Shown here one piece after another: positions 34,468 to 43,646 of a DNA stretch of 60,702 nt; position 1 is the first letter of the stretch, and each line of letters starts with the position of its first letter. Origin of the DNA: an uncultured Verrucomicrobiota bacterium (GTDB lineage: Bacteria > Verrucomicrobiota > Verrucomicrobiia > Opitutales > Seribacteraceae); contig CACMZN010000008.1 in assembly GCA_902618175.1 (NCBI GenBank), positions 1 through 60,702 on the forward strand, given 5' to 3'. The position numbers and the translations under genes were made by a program. Below the pieces are notes generated by a model. It saw only the letters and a program-made list of their open reading frames with translations. It ran no database searches and had not been told where the DNA came from.

Positions 34468-35293
34468 CTATCATTTCAACGGCCAAGAGTTTCAGTTGAA
34501 TTATCCCGCAGTCATGGGGATTCTCAATCTTACGCCAGACTCCTTTAGTGACGGAGGGAGATTCATTGATCCCGAAGCGGCTTTGGAACATGCCAGAAGC
34601 ATGATTGAAGAGGGTGCTCAAATTATCGATCTTGGGGCTGAGAGCACACGCCCGGGGAGCAAACCAGTCAGCGAACAGGAAGAACTGAGCAGGGTCTTGC
34701 CCGTACTTGAAAAGTTGCCGAAGGATCAATTTATTCTTTCCCTCGATACGACTAAACCAGCTGTTGCTCAGGCCGGCTTACAATCTGGAATTCATATAAT
34801 CAACGATGTTTCAGGAGGTTGTCCGGAGTTACTTGGCCTGGCCCAACGCTACCAAGCCGGATATGTACTGATGCATACTCAGGGTTGCCCCCAAAAGATG
34901 CAGGATCAACCCGAATACTTGAATGTGGTAGAGGAAGTGGCAGACTTTTTTCATAAGCTAAAGATGGATTTAGACGAATTCAGACTTCCCAAAATTTGGA
35001 TGGATCCGGGAATTGGATTCGGCAAAACGCTATCGCATAACCTGGAACTGATGAGATCGATCGATTGTTTCAAGGATTCGGCATGGGGTCTTCTTCTTGG
35101 TTCCTCGAGAAAATCTTGGATTGATCATTTATGCGGTGCGCCTAATCCACTGGATCGACTTGGTGGATCGATTGCATCTGCCGTACACGCTGTGTCCAAG
35201 GGTGTTGAAATCATACGAGCTCACGACGTTTATGAAACCGTGCAAGCTTTACAAGTGGCGAAGGCACTCTCCTCTCCCGCGGTCAAAACATAA
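34460..35293 (+). CDS. folP: Dihydropteroate synthase
   Basis: 277 residues, TIM barrel. It joins p-aminobenzoate to 6-hydroxymethyl-dihydropterin pyrophosphate. Signatures: MGILNLTPDSFSDGGRF, DLGAESTRPGS, LDTTKPAVA, INDVSGG, DPGIGFGKT and LLGSSRKSW. GTG start overlaps the pabC stop by 8 bp. This is the target of sulfonamides; the loop sequences are ordinary. Confidence 0.96.
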   Translation: MSDYHFNGQEFQLNYPAVMGILNLTPDSFSDGGRFIDPEAALEHARSMIEEGAQIIDLGAESTRPGSKPVSEQEELSRVLPVLEKLPKDQFILSLDTTKPAVAQAGLQSGIHIINDVSGGCPELLGLAQRYQAGYVLMHTQGCPQKMQDQPEYLNVVEEVADFFHKLKMDLDEFRLPKIWMDPGIGFGKTLSHNLELMRSIDCFKDSAWGLLLGSSRKSWIDHLCGAPNPLDRLGGSIASAVHAVSKGVEIIRAHDVYETVQALQVAKALSSPAVKT

Positions 35294-35305
35294 AAATTTT
35301 CAACC

Positions 35306-35656
35306 ATGGGAAAAATCAAACTGGAAGAGATCGAGGTAATGGTTCGAATTGGATTGTTGGAAGAGGAACTTTATGCTCCTCAGGATCTGTTGGTCTCCTT
35401 AGAGTTGGAATATGACTTTTCATTGATTGCCCTTACGGATGAGATTGGGGACGGTATGGACTATCGTGAACTTGTCGACCGAGTGCGAAAATTCTCCAAA
35501 TCCTATGATGGAAAAAGCCTCGAACGATACGCGCATCTTATGGCATCAGACATTAAATCCCATTTTTCAGCAAAAAGCATAAGCTTGACCGTCGACAAAC
35601 CCCGCTATGTAAAAAAATTGGGACTCCGCAAAATTCAAGTCAACGTTGAAATCTAA
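35306..35656 (+). CDS. folB: Dihydroneopterin aldolase
   Basis: 116 residues, T-fold. MVRIGLLEEELYAPQDLLVSL carries the substrate-binding Glu; DGMDYRELVDRV and LERYAHLMASDI follow; the catalytic Lys lies in TVDKPRYVKKLG. It cleaves dihydroneopterin to 6-hydroxymethyl-dihydropterin, the substrate of FolK. It starts 12 bp after folP, and its end overlaps folK by 11 bp. Confidence 0.92.
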   Translation: MGKIKLEEIEVMVRIGLLEEELYAPQDLLVSLELEYDFSLIALTDEIGDGMDYRELVDRVRKFSKSYDGKSLERYAHLMASDIKSHFSAKSISLTVDKPRYVKKLGLRKIQVNVEI

Positions 35657-36149
35657 TGCTTACCTTGGGCTTGGTGGCAACATCGGCAAACCAGTCGCCG
35701 CTTTCAAGGCTGCCCTTTCACTCATATCCGACTTCGCCTCAGTCATTTCGGTTTCGCGACTTTACCGATCAACTCCTTTCGGATATGCCGAACAACCTTC
35801 TTTCATAAATGCCGCCGCCCATCTGACTACCGAATTGAAACCCTTTGAACTACTTGACGCTCTACAAAAAGTTGAGCAGGACCTCGGCAAACGGAAAGTA
35901 TTTGAGAATGGACCTCGTGCGATAGATCTTGATTTGCTCCTTTTTGAACAACTCGTGGTTAAGACGGAAAGGCTTGTTTTACCCCACCCTGCCATACTCG
36001 AAAGGGATTTCGTTTTGAGACCACTTTCAGATATCGATCCGGGGTTAACAAACCCTGCTTGGTTTGGTAAAACCTTAGAATGGGCTCTTACGAACCTTCA
36101 GAAAAAATTTATAACAGAGGAACCAGAGGAGTGGGAATATTTGAAATAA
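35646..36149 (+). CDS. folK: HPPK, 2-amino-4-hydroxy-6-hydroxymethyldihydropteridine pyrophosphokinase
   Basis: 167 residues. NAYLGLGGNIG marks the N-terminus and fixes the TTG start at 35646. STPFGYAEQPSFINAA, NGPRAIDLDLLLF with the two metal-binding Asp, and LPHPAILERDFVLRPL follow. It activates the pterin for FolP. Last gene of the folate operon; its stop is 1 bp from the end of the converging gene, so any terminator lies inside that gene. Confidence 0.95.
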   Translation: MKSNAYLGLGGNIGKPVAAFKAALSLISDFASVISVSRLYRSTPFGYAEQPSFINAAAHLTTELKPFELLDALQKVEQDLGKRKVFENGPRAIDLDLLLFEQLVVKTERLVLPHPAILERDFVLRPLSDIDPGLTNPAWFGKTLEWALTNLQKKFITEEPEEWEYLK

Positions 36150-36150
36150 A

Positions 36151-36864
36151 TCAATCGTCTCCACCAAACATGTTCATCAAAACTTGAACAATGTAGAAAA
36201 ATAGAAGGGCAACCGAAGCGAAAAGTGATAATGCTGCAGCGACATGTTGATCCGGTCTGTATTGATGCAAAATGTTGGAGGTTGAATAGAGAACTGATCC
36301 AGCGGCGAAAAGAACCATAACCGTGGAAAAAACCAAACCCAGAGAAAATCCGAAAATCATACTGCATACGATGAATCCTAGAGCGACAAATCCTCCAATA
36401 TTTAGAATTCCGCCCATGAAGGAAAAATCTTTCCTAGTTATGAATACAGTGGCTGTGATGCCTGCAACCAACAACAAGGTCATCAATCCAGCGGTAGGTA
36501 TCAGGCTTGCTCCCCCGTAATTCGATGCAATGAATAAAAGAGGAAGAAAAATGATTGCCTCGGCTATCACAAACAAACCCAGTCCCAAGTACTGCATTGT
36601 TTGCGAGCTGTCCGAAAGTGCCATTTTATTGGCCATGTAGCTCACACCCATAAATACACCGAGCACGATCAACCAAGACATTCCTCCGGTCATGCTCATC
36701 GCAAGTTGGCCTGCAAAAGTTGAATTTACTAGGAAACTCTCAATTGTGGCAAACGCAAGCAACGCAATGGCCAGATGAGCATAGGTTCGACGGATGAAAG
36801 CGGAGCGTGCCGAGGAACTGCTTCTTGCGGCGGAGTCAGATAAGGTAAAGACTTTTTCTTTCAT
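36151..36864 (-). CDS. Bax inhibitor-1/YccA family membrane protein
   Basis: 237 residues, seven membrane segments after a basic Ser-rich N-terminus (SSSSARSAFIRRTYAHL). Typical BI-1 features are the helix run ending STSNILHQYRPDQHVAAALSLF and the last helix LFFYIVQVLMNMFGGDD. Bacterial members are pH-sensitive calcium leak channels or interact with FtsH (YccA); which applies here is unknown. It converges on folK with 1 bp between stops. Confidence 0.92.
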   Translation of the reverse strand: MKEKVFTLSDSAARSSSSARSAFIRRTYAHLAIALLAFATIESFLVNSTFAGQLAMSMTGGMSWLIVLGVFMGVSYMANKMALSDSSQTMQYLGLGLFVIAEAIIFLPLLFIASNYGGASLIPTAGLMTLLLVAGITATVFITRKDFSFMGGILNIGGFVALGFIVCSMIFGFSLGLVFSTVMVLFAAGSVLYSTSNILHQYRPDQHVAAALSLFASVALLFFYIVQVLMNMFGGDD

Positions 36865-36952
36865 TTTAATATATTCTTAGAAGATTTGGTCCGGATAAAT
36901 TAATACACTCAAAATAAGCAAATTGAATTCGTTTTTCAAGCAAAGGAAAAAT

Positions 36953-38341
36953 TTATTTCAAACCATCTTTTTGAATTTCCTCGATGCAATACCCAAATCC
37001 ATTCCCCTTCAAAGTCGACAAATCAAGTTTTCCATTTTTTCTGGTGAACAAGCCTGGATGCACTCTTGCCTCACGATGAGAAGCCTCAGGGTAAAATTGC
37101 ATCGAATTGCTTTCCACTCCCATGATTGTGCCGGCATGCGCTCCCAGTAAAACATGAGTAATTTGAGCAAGCATCGGATTAGTCAAGTCCTGTACCATCA
37201 AATCCATCCCATGAGCTTTGGCCCAGCATAGAGAAAGTATGGCTCCAGTCTGAGTTTTGCATGTCTTCAAGGCAACTCCAGTCCATCCAAGTTCGCGCCC
37301 CAGACAAATGTGTTTCCAGTCATGAGCGCTCTCATCCATAAAAAGAGGTTTGCGGGCAGATACCGAATGAACTTCGATCCGATTGTTGTTCAAATCGTAT
37401 GGAAATGGTTGTTCAACATATAGAATCCGGCGGTAAGTTTCCGGATGTTTTTTTTCAAGCAAATCCAGAATCTCATTTACGTAGGCGGGGTCGGTCACAG
37501 TACAATTGAAATCGGCAGTTAAGTATTGCACCCCCAATTCCTCTGAAATCGTTCCCACTTTGATTATTCTTCCAATGTCCCAACAAGGATCGTTTCCGCG
37601 TAATTTGATCTTCAGGCAATTTAAGCCATCTCTTTGAATCCATTCTCGGAGGTGAACCGGGTGACCGTCATCTGGTTCGTCCCCAAATAGGTCGTCTTCG
37701 TCAAGAGGGTCCATTCCTCCAACCAAATGCCAAACCGGAATTCTTTTCGGTGGATCAGGGATTATAAAATCACTCGGATAACAACCGGAAAAGGAGACTT
37801 CGCCATCCGGAGCAGGTTTCAGAAACGAAGAAAGATCGGAAGAGAGAAATTCTTTTCCGTAGGCATGATAAGTAGGTACTCCGTTGATTAACCCGTATGC
37901 GTCGTGAATCGCAAGATCGAAGGCCGAAGCACAAACAAGCGCGGCAAGCCATGGAATTGACTCATTCTCTGACTCATCAGTTCGGTTCTTTAACGCCAAA
38001 GCTATGGGCAAGTCCTTCATGATCAAGCTTTGACCAAGTTCCAGACTGTGTCCCCATTCCCTGTAGTCATTCCATCGGCATGTCAAAAATTTACAAAATT
38101 CGAGCAAAGACTGAAGACGAATGGAATATGAAAGTTTTGATGGCCAGACCCACTGTACGCTTAGTGGAGTTTCTCCCCATCCCTGAGCATGTTTACCCAT
38201 TCTATTCACTACTTCTACTCTAACGCGGACACAGGTTACGGAGGATAATACTTCAGTGCCAAACTTCAAAGGAATCCTGGTCTGAATCGGAAGGAAACGG
38301 GTTGAAAAAGCCTCTACTCTTATATCTCCACTCTGCGGCAT
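36953..38341 (-). CDS. Enolase-superfamily enzyme (mandelate racemase/muconate-lactonizing type)
   Basis: 462 residues from ATG 38341; a TTG at 38377 would add 12. The active-site order of the superfamily is seen: NCLKIKLRG (Lys), LTADFN (Asp), LYVEQPFPY (Glu), PLFMDESAHDW (Asp-Glu), GVALKTCKTQTG (Lys). The N-terminal capping domain begins with VEAFSTRFLPIQTRIPLKF. A long insertion carries an acidic loop GGMDPLDEDDLFGDEPDD. Likely a racemase or dehydratase of a sugar acid or dipeptide; the substrate cannot be told. It stands alone. Confidence 0.85.
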   Translation of the reverse strand: MPQSGDIRVEAFSTRFLPIQTRIPLKFGTEVLSSVTCVRVRVEVVNRMGKHAQGWGETPLSVQWVWPSKLSYSIRLQSLLEFCKFLTCRWNDYREWGHSLELGQSLIMKDLPIALALKNRTDESENESIPWLAALVCASAFDLAIHDAYGLINGVPTYHAYGKEFLSSDLSSFLKPAPDGEVSFSGCYPSDFIIPDPPKRIPVWHLVGGMDPLDEDDLFGDEPDDGHPVHLREWIQRDGLNCLKIKLRGNDPCWDIGRIIKVGTISEELGVQYLTADFNCTVTDPAYVNEILDLLEKKHPETYRRILYVEQPFPYDLNNNRIEVHSVSARKPLFMDESAHDWKHICLGRELGWTGVALKTCKTQTGAILSLCWAKAHGMDLMVQDLTNPMLAQITHVLLGAHAGTIMGVESNSMQFYPEASHREARVHPGLFTRKNGKLDLSTLKGNGFGYCIEEIQKDGLK

Positions 38342-38377
38342 GTTCGAATAAGGAGGACAAAAGACATCAATCGTCAA

Positions 38378-38941
38378 ATCAGAATGATTTTATGATTCCA
38401 ATTTGAAAATCGATATTCATTCAATCAAGAAGAAGGGAGGGGGCTGGCGGGATTTATTTTGCTTACTGTTTTTATTCCCCAAGTCCTTGGATTAGAAAAC
38501 CAAGCGTCGAATGAGAAAAGACAGGTGTCTGGTCCATGATGATCTTCGACTCTGTTTGTAAGCGTGGACTTGTCCTTGCTCTTACCGAAAGAATCATCAT
38601 TGTAAAAGAAGAGCTTGAAAATAAATCAAATTATGGAAACAAAATGGATTAAAACCTCACCATGGTTTGTATTTTTTGCGAAATTTCCTTTCATTACGTG
38701 GGACTTTTTGATCTTGATTTCCAGGGAGAGAAAGATGCGACATTCCATTCTAACAAACGATCATCTGGGAAAACTGCCTCGTCAAACCTACTTACTGCCT
38801 TCATTGGGTAGTGTTCTTACTGAAAATCCTAGGCGAAAAAACAAAAAGACACCGAATAGTTTTCAAAAGGCTTTGTATTTTTCATCCAGATTACCGAAAA
38901 GCGATTTCCTCACCATTTGGAGCTGAAAACTTTAAGAATTC
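38378..38941. other. 564-bp gap between divergent genes
   Basis: It should hold promoters for the enolase-type gene (-) and the oligopeptidase (+), but no confident -35/-10 pair is seen. A 103-codon frame at 38615-38926 (TTG start) is not convincing. A short frame at 38536-38652 (38 residues, MMIFDSVCKRG..., ending GNKMD) is coding-like but unsupported. ATGATGAT (38536-38543) and ATCATCAT (near 38593) form a weak inverted repeat. Confidence 0.5.
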
Positions 38942-41047
38942 ATGAACAAAAACCCTTTTCTTTCTCATTCACAAAATCCTGATTGGTCGACTCTGACCTA
39001 TGACAAGGTAAAGGCAGACATAACCCTGGCTCTCGAGCAAGCCGAAGAAAAAATTCAAAAAATTCGAAACCTTTCTTCTTCCGATTCGACCTTTGAAAAT
39101 ACGGTTAAAGGCTTGGAATCGGCTACCCATGATTTGCATAAGGCTTGGGGCTTAGTGACCCATTTGGACTCCGTCTGCAATTCGCCTGAATTACGTGAAG
39201 TTCATAATGAAATGCTACCTTTGGTCAGTGCCTTTGGTTCCAAAATTTGCCTGGATCCCGAACTGTGGAAAACTCTTCGCGATTTTGCAGAAAAACCGGA
39301 AGCCCAATCCCTTTGTTCAATCGACCGTCGTCTGATGGAAGAAACGATGATGGATTTTCAGGATGCCGGCGCTGATTTGTCTATGGAGAAAAGAGAACGT
39401 CTTCAGGAGATCGCAGGCGAATTGGCGAAAATCACCCAAACCTTTTCTGAAAATGTTTTGGACGGGACTAATTCTTGGTGGTTGACCATTTACGAAGAAG
39501 AAAAGTTGGAAGGCTTGCCGGAGACTACGAAAGCTGCTGCAAAACTTGCAGCGGTGGAAAAACTTGGCGAAAAGGAAGGAGCCGACGCATGGATCTTCAC
39601 CCTTCACACTCCTTCCATGTTGCCCGCTCTCCAATATTTGGAAGATGATGAAATTAGAAAGAAAATCTGGTTGGCCAACAATCAACTTTGCGTTGAAAAT
39701 CCTCATGACAACGAACCGTTGATTCGAGAAATTCTTAAGCTCCGGCAAGAAAAAGCCGAATTGCTAGGGAAAAAAGATTTTGCTGACGTATTGTTGGGAA
39801 GAAGAATGGCGCAGTCCGGCGCTAAAGCGGACTCTTTTGTGGATGAACTGAAGGAAAAAGCGATTCCTTTCTTCAAAAAGGAAAATCATGAACTTGAAGA
39901 GTTCAAGGCTGAGAAAACCGGGCAACGGATTGACTTACTTGAACCCTGGGAGGTTGGCTATTGGTCAGAGAAATTAAAAAAGGAAAGATACGACTTTGAT
40001 GACGAGGACCTTCGGCCTTTCTTTCCAATCAAGTCAGTGCTTGATGGAATGTTCGAATTATCCTCCCGAGTTTTCGGTCTGCGCATCAACCAACGATCAA
40101 CGATATGCGATGAACGCGTGGATTCCATTGATGGGGATGAACAGAAACCTGTCTCCGTATGGCATCCAGATGTTCGCTTCTATGATCTATTTGATGCCAG
40201 CAATGATCGGTTGATGGGATCCTTTTACGCAGACTGGCATCCGAGAGCCAGCAAGCGGGGCGGAGCTTGGATGAATTACCTCAGCACCGCAGAACCGGAG
40301 GATGAAAAACCACGCGGTCCTCACCTTGGTCTGATCTGCGGCAACCTGAGCGCTCCAACTCCAGGAAAGCCTGCGTTGCTGACCCATTATGAAGTGGAAA
40401 CCATTTTTCATGAATTCGGACATTTGTTGCATCATTTATGTGGAGAAGTTCCTCACAGAAGCTTAAATGGGGTAAATGTAGCATGGGATTTCGTCGAACT
40501 TCCCTCCCAGATCATGCAAAATTGGTGCTGGCAAAGAGAAAGTTTGGATCTCTTTGCCAAACATCATGAAACCCAAGAAACAATTCCTGATGAGCTTTTG
40601 GAAAAAATGCTTAGGGCTCGTAATTTCTTTTCTGGAAACACTACCATGAGACAGATGGCTTTTTCCAAGCTTGATCTTTTTCTCCATCGACAATGGAAAG
40701 ATGGTGAAAAGGGTTCACTTGAAGAATCCTTGCAAGGAGTGCTTGAATCCTTCCTCCCGAAACGGAAGACCACTCCTCGCACGATTGTTCTTCGTTTTAG
40801 TCATCTTTTCAGCAGTCCAGTGGGCTATGCATCCGCCTACTATTCTTATAAATGGGCAGAAGTTCTGGATGCTGATGCCTTCACTCGATTCCAACATGAA
40901 GGGATATTAAACCCTCAAACCGGGCATGATTTTCGAGAACAGATTCTAAGCAAGGGTAACTCGCTTCCTCCTGATCAACTTTATCGAAACTTCATGCATC
41001 GTGACCCGGACGTCGATGCTCTTCTCAGGAGGAGCGGACTGCATTAA
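38942..41047 (+). CDS. prlC: M3-family oligopeptidase (oligopeptidase A-like)
   Basis: 701 residues. Zinc motif H490-E-F-G-H494 followed by LLHHLCGEVPHRSLNG, with the further M3 ligand Glu in WDFVELPSQIMQNW. N-terminal helices (FENTVKGLESATHDLHKAW) and the C-terminal FSSPVGYASAYYSYKWAEVLDADAF are typical. Cytosolic peptidase that degrades peptides up to about 20 residues, including cleaved signal peptides. The ATG at 38942 has no clear ribosome-binding site. PrlC is used as family name; Dcp is less likely from length and motif. Confidence 0.93.
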   Translation: MNKNPFLSHSQNPDWSTLTYDKVKADITLALEQAEEKIQKIRNLSSSDSTFENTVKGLESATHDLHKAWGLVTHLDSVCNSPELREVHNEMLPLVSAFGSKICLDPELWKTLRDFAEKPEAQSLCSIDRRLMEETMMDFQDAGADLSMEKRERLQEIAGELAKITQTFSENVLDGTNSWWLTIYEEEKLEGLPETTKAAAKLAAVEKLGEKEGADAWIFTLHTPSMLPALQYLEDDEIRKKIWLANNQLCVENPHDNEPLIREILKLRQEKAELLGKKDFADVLLGRRMAQSGAKADSFVDELKEKAIPFFKKENHELEEFKAEKTGQRIDLLEPWEVGYWSEKLKKERYDFDDEDLRPFFPIKSVLDGMFELSSRVFGLRINQRSTICDERVDSIDGDEQKPVSVWHPDVRFYDLFDASNDRLMGSFYADWHPRASKRGGAWMNYLSTAEPEDEKPRGPHLGLICGNLSAPTPGKPALLTHYEVETIFHEFGHLLHHLCGEVPHRSLNGVNVAWDFVELPSQIMQNWCWQRESLDLFAKHHETQETIPDELLEKMLRARNFFSGNTTMRQMAFSKLDLFLHRQWKDGEKGSLEESLQGVLESFLPKRKTTPRTIVLRFSHLFSSPVGYASAYYSYKWAEVLDADAFTRFQHEGILNPQTGHDFREQILSKGNSLPPDQLYRNFMHRDPDVDALLRRSGLH

Positions 41048-41059
41048 AAGCCAATCAAC

Positions 41060-41464
41060 ATGTCAACCAAGCCTCAAGTACTGGCATGGATCACCTGCGA
41101 CAGCGTCTATGTCGACCCCGCAACAGGCAAGCACACCCTACTGGGAATATTTTCGAACTTAAGAGCTAAGGAATTTCCAGTCATTCATCCCAGAATGATT
41201 TGGTTTTTATCCTTTTCCGATCTCACTAAGGGAAAACACAAATTGGGGATTTCCATTGGAATTCCCATGTCCGAAGAAATTCCGAGAAACATCATCGAAC
41301 GAGAATTCGATTCTCCCGGTCCCCAACATCGGATTAATTTGATCAACGACATTCATCGTCTTAAATTCGATCAACCCGGGAATTACTCGATTCTTATTGA
41401 AATCGACGATCAAGTGGTGTTGGCGAGTACTTTTCCAATATCACGGCAGGGAAACCTCCCATGA
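41060..41464 (+). CDS. DUF6941-like small protein
   Basis: 134 residues, predicted all-beta. AWITCDSVYVDPATGKHTLLGIFSNLRA and the following FPVIHPRMIWFL resemble the DUF6941 group, whose role is unknown. No signal peptide or membrane segment, so probably cytoplasmic. It follows prlC by 12 bp and its stop overlaps the next start by ATGA, so the three genes are probably one transcript. Confidence 0.65.
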   Translation: MSTKPQVLAWITCDSVYVDPATGKHTLLGIFSNLRAKEFPVIHPRMIWFLSFSDLTKGKHKLGISIGIPMSEEIPRNIIEREFDSPGPQHRINLINDIHRLKFDQPGNYSILIEIDDQVVLASTFPISRQGNLP

Positions 41465-42186
41465 TCGGCTTCCTTTCCCTTAAATGCGTTCTTTTGCTCC
41501 TGCCCAACCTCAACGCAGAGACCAATCGATCAAACGCTTCTCTGTCCTCTTGCACATTCCCAGAACCGTTTGTTGAAAAAGTGGAAGGGTGGAAAGTCGA
41601 GTTCGGACCTGAACTAATGGCAGAACAGCAAAAGAAAACATATCGCGAATGCAGAAAATCCTTGGCAAATCATCTGCAGCGTATTCGGTACCTGTTGCCT
41701 GAAGAAAAAAGTAAGGCATTGCAAAGGTTCATTATCAAAGTCGATCTTGATCACGATTTGTCGAATATGCAATATCATCCAAGTCGGCTTTGGCTTATAG
41801 AGCACGGACATGATCCGAAATTGGAAAAAAGGGTTCACGTTCCCCGAGCCCGTCTACTCCTTGACCGAGCGACTTGGCTCAAGCACCCATATGTCATCCT
41901 ACATGAATTGGCCCATGCCTATCACGATCAAGTTTTAGACTTTGCAAATCCAACCATTATCGAAGCTTACAAAAGAGCCAAAAAACGATCTCTTTATCAA
42001 AAAGTACTCTTTTTTCGGGGAGGGACGACAAGTCATTATGCCCAAACAAACCATATGGAATTTTTCGCAGAGATGACCGAATCCTATGTTGGCGTCAATG
42101 ATTTTTACCCATTTGTCAGAGCCGAGCTCAAGGAACACGATCCCCACACTTTTGATCTTATGCAAGAAATCTGGGGCGAATTCTAA
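41461..42186 (+). CDS. Secreted putative zinc metallopeptidase (HELAH, ATLF-like)
   Basis: 241 residues with a signal peptide (MIGFLSLKCVLLLLPNLNAE, short form). Zinc motif H148-E-L-A-H152 in VILHELAHAYHDQVL, then NHMEFFAEMTESYVG with Glu204 (or Glu200) as likely third ligand, and VNDFYPFVRAEL. The arrangement recalls the ATLF-like gluzincins related to anthrax lethal factor, and similar small exported peptidases occur in Planctomycetes and Verrucomicrobia. Substrate unknown. Coupled by ATGA to the DUF6941-like gene. Confidence 0.7.
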   Translation: MIGFLSLKCVLLLLPNLNAETNRSNASLSSCTFPEPFVEKVEGWKVEFGPELMAEQQKKTYRECRKSLANHLQRIRYLLPEEKSKALQRFIIKVDLDHDLSNMQYHPSRLWLIEHGHDPKLEKRVHVPRARLLLDRATWLKHPYVILHELAHAYHDQVLDFANPTIIEAYKRAKKRSLYQKVLFFRGGTTSHYAQTNHMEFFAEMTESYVGVNDFYPFVRAELKEHDPHTFDLMQEIWGEF

Positions 42187-42373
42187 CTTCTTTCAGAGGG
42201 CTCCCCACTGCCTTAAGTTTCGAAGCCAAATCAATCAAATCAGCTGATTCATCATTTCTAACAATTCTCACTGCAAAGGAATCGATTTTAATCCCAAACA
42301 ATGCTAATTCTTTCGGTTTTGTTTCGAAAGGAAGCCCCTTGAAACAAGCAACCGTTTCCGATAGATGTACCAC
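42158..42373 (-). CDS. Possible small protein on the opposite strand
   Basis: 71 codons from a GTG at 42373, filling the 178-bp gap between two plus-strand genes and overlapping the edge of both. Composition is protein-like (LALFGIKIDSFAVRIVRND, then a helix ESADLIDLASKLKAV) and codon use fits the neighbours. There is no Shine-Dalgarno site and no family likeness. It could be a real orphan or a chance open frame. Confidence 0.3.
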   Translation of the reverse strand: MVHLSETVACFKGLPFETKPKELALFGIKIDSFAVRIVRNDESADLIDLASKLKAVGSPLKEVRIRPRFLA

Positions 42374-43315
42374 ATGGCCGATAGTATTTCATCCGACTCC
42401 ATCGAACCCGCATCGCTTTTAGTGGTAGGTTCAGTTGCCTTTGACAACGTCATTACTCCCTATGCGGAGAAAGAAAGAATTTTGGGGGGAGCGGCGTCAT
42501 ACTGCTCTTTTGCCGCGAGCTATTTCACAAAGGTGCGGATGGTGGGGGTTATCGGAAACGACTTCGAGGAGGAGCATCTCAATCGTTTGCGTTCCAGAAA
42601 AATTGATCTGGAAGGCATTCAAAGGGATGATTCCGGACCCACTTTTTTCTGGAAAGGAAAATACCATGAAAACTTCAATCAGCGAGATACTTTGGATATC
42701 CAATTGAACGTATTTGAAAATTTTCGACCTGATCTTCCAGATTCATACAAAGATTCAAGATTTGTTCTTCTAGGAAATATCCATCCTGCTCTGCAAATGC
42801 ATGTACTCGATCAACTCGAGGGTCAGACTTACGTTCTTGCAGATACCATCGACCTATGGATCGAAGTCGAGCGGGATGCATTGTTGGCTTTGATCAAAAA
42901 GGTTAATCTTTTCGTCATCAATGATTCGGAAGCGGAAGAGTTGACCGGAGAATCAAACGTCATCTTGGCAGGAAAAAAACTTTTACAAATGGGTCCCGAA
43001 TCTCTCATCATAAAAAAAGGAGAACATGGCGCCATTCTATTCCACGAGGATGGAATGTTCGCAATACCTGCATTTCCAGTCACCGATCTGCGGGATCCAA
43101 CCGGAGCAGGAGATTCCTTCGCTGGCGCTTTGATTGGTCGATTGGCATCGCGTGACCGCACTGATTTCAAAGCGATTAAAGAAGCCATGATCTATGCTAC
43201 CTGCACCGCTAGTTTGACCGTTGAATCCTTTGGTTGCGATCGTTTGGAATCCGCGGGCGCATCCATCATCGAAGAACGAGCGAAAAGTCTCCTTCAACTG
43301 ATTTCGCCGAACTAA
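42365..43315 (+). CDS. PfkB-family carbohydrate kinase
   Basis: 316 residues (ATG 42365; ATG 42374 also possible). The ribokinase-type fold is marked by LLVVGSVAFDNV, ILGGAASYCSFAAS and the C-terminal DPTGAGDSFAGALIGRLA, where Asp of GAGD is the catalytic base. LFVINDSEAEELTG is the usual hinge motif. It phosphorylates a sugar or nucleoside with ATP; the small hydrophobic substrate pocket cannot be read from sequence. No sugar transporter or operon partner is adjacent. Confidence 0.92.
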   Translation: MYHMADSISSDSIEPASLLVVGSVAFDNVITPYAEKERILGGAASYCSFAASYFTKVRMVGVIGNDFEEEHLNRLRSRKIDLEGIQRDDSGPTFFWKGKYHENFNQRDTLDIQLNVFENFRPDLPDSYKDSRFVLLGNIHPALQMHVLDQLEGQTYVLADTIDLWIEVERDALLALIKKVNLFVINDSEAEELTGESNVILAGKKLLQMGPESLIIKKGEHGAILFHEDGMFAIPAFPVTDLRDPTGAGDSFAGALIGRLASRDRTDFKAIKEAMIYATCTASLTVESFGCDRLESAGASIIEERAKSLLQLISPN

Positions 43316-43646
43316 AGCGGTTGCCATTCTACCTATCCCGACTTTTTCCCGTACAAATTTCGATTTGTTTCATCTTTGGTACAGAAAGTTTGAATAGTCT
43401 GTTTTTCTGGCTATGCATTCTCCAAAATTTCTGATCTTATCCTTTTTTCAAAAAAATTCAGATTCAAGCATAAAAATAAGGGAGTTGGCTAATCGATTGC
43501 CCATTTGCCCTTCAGCAAATCAAACGGATGCTCTTTTACCAGTGAACGAGTTGGGATTCGAACGAACTAAATTCAATTGATCCCCAAACGGAAAACAAAA
43601 TTAGAAATGAGTTCAAATTGATCAACCGCCTGCATCCTACTTTAAA
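43316..43646. other. 331-bp gap between convergent genes
   Basis: No family-matching gene. A 55-codon frame at 43413-43580 (MHSPKFLILSFF..., ending FERTKFN) is open but unsupported. On the minus strand near 43550-43570 the sequence TTCGAATCCCAAC resembles a tRNA T-loop, but no matching stem or acceptor is found. No strong terminator is seen. Confidence 0.5.

Noticed and set aside
38615-38926. 103-codon frame before the oligopeptidase
   Set aside because: TTG start, composition not coding-like and no recognised domain.
43545-43575. T-loop-like TTCGAATCCCAAC on the minus strand as a tRNA
   Set aside because: The 5' half of the T-stem does not pair and no anticodon or acceptor arm can be built.
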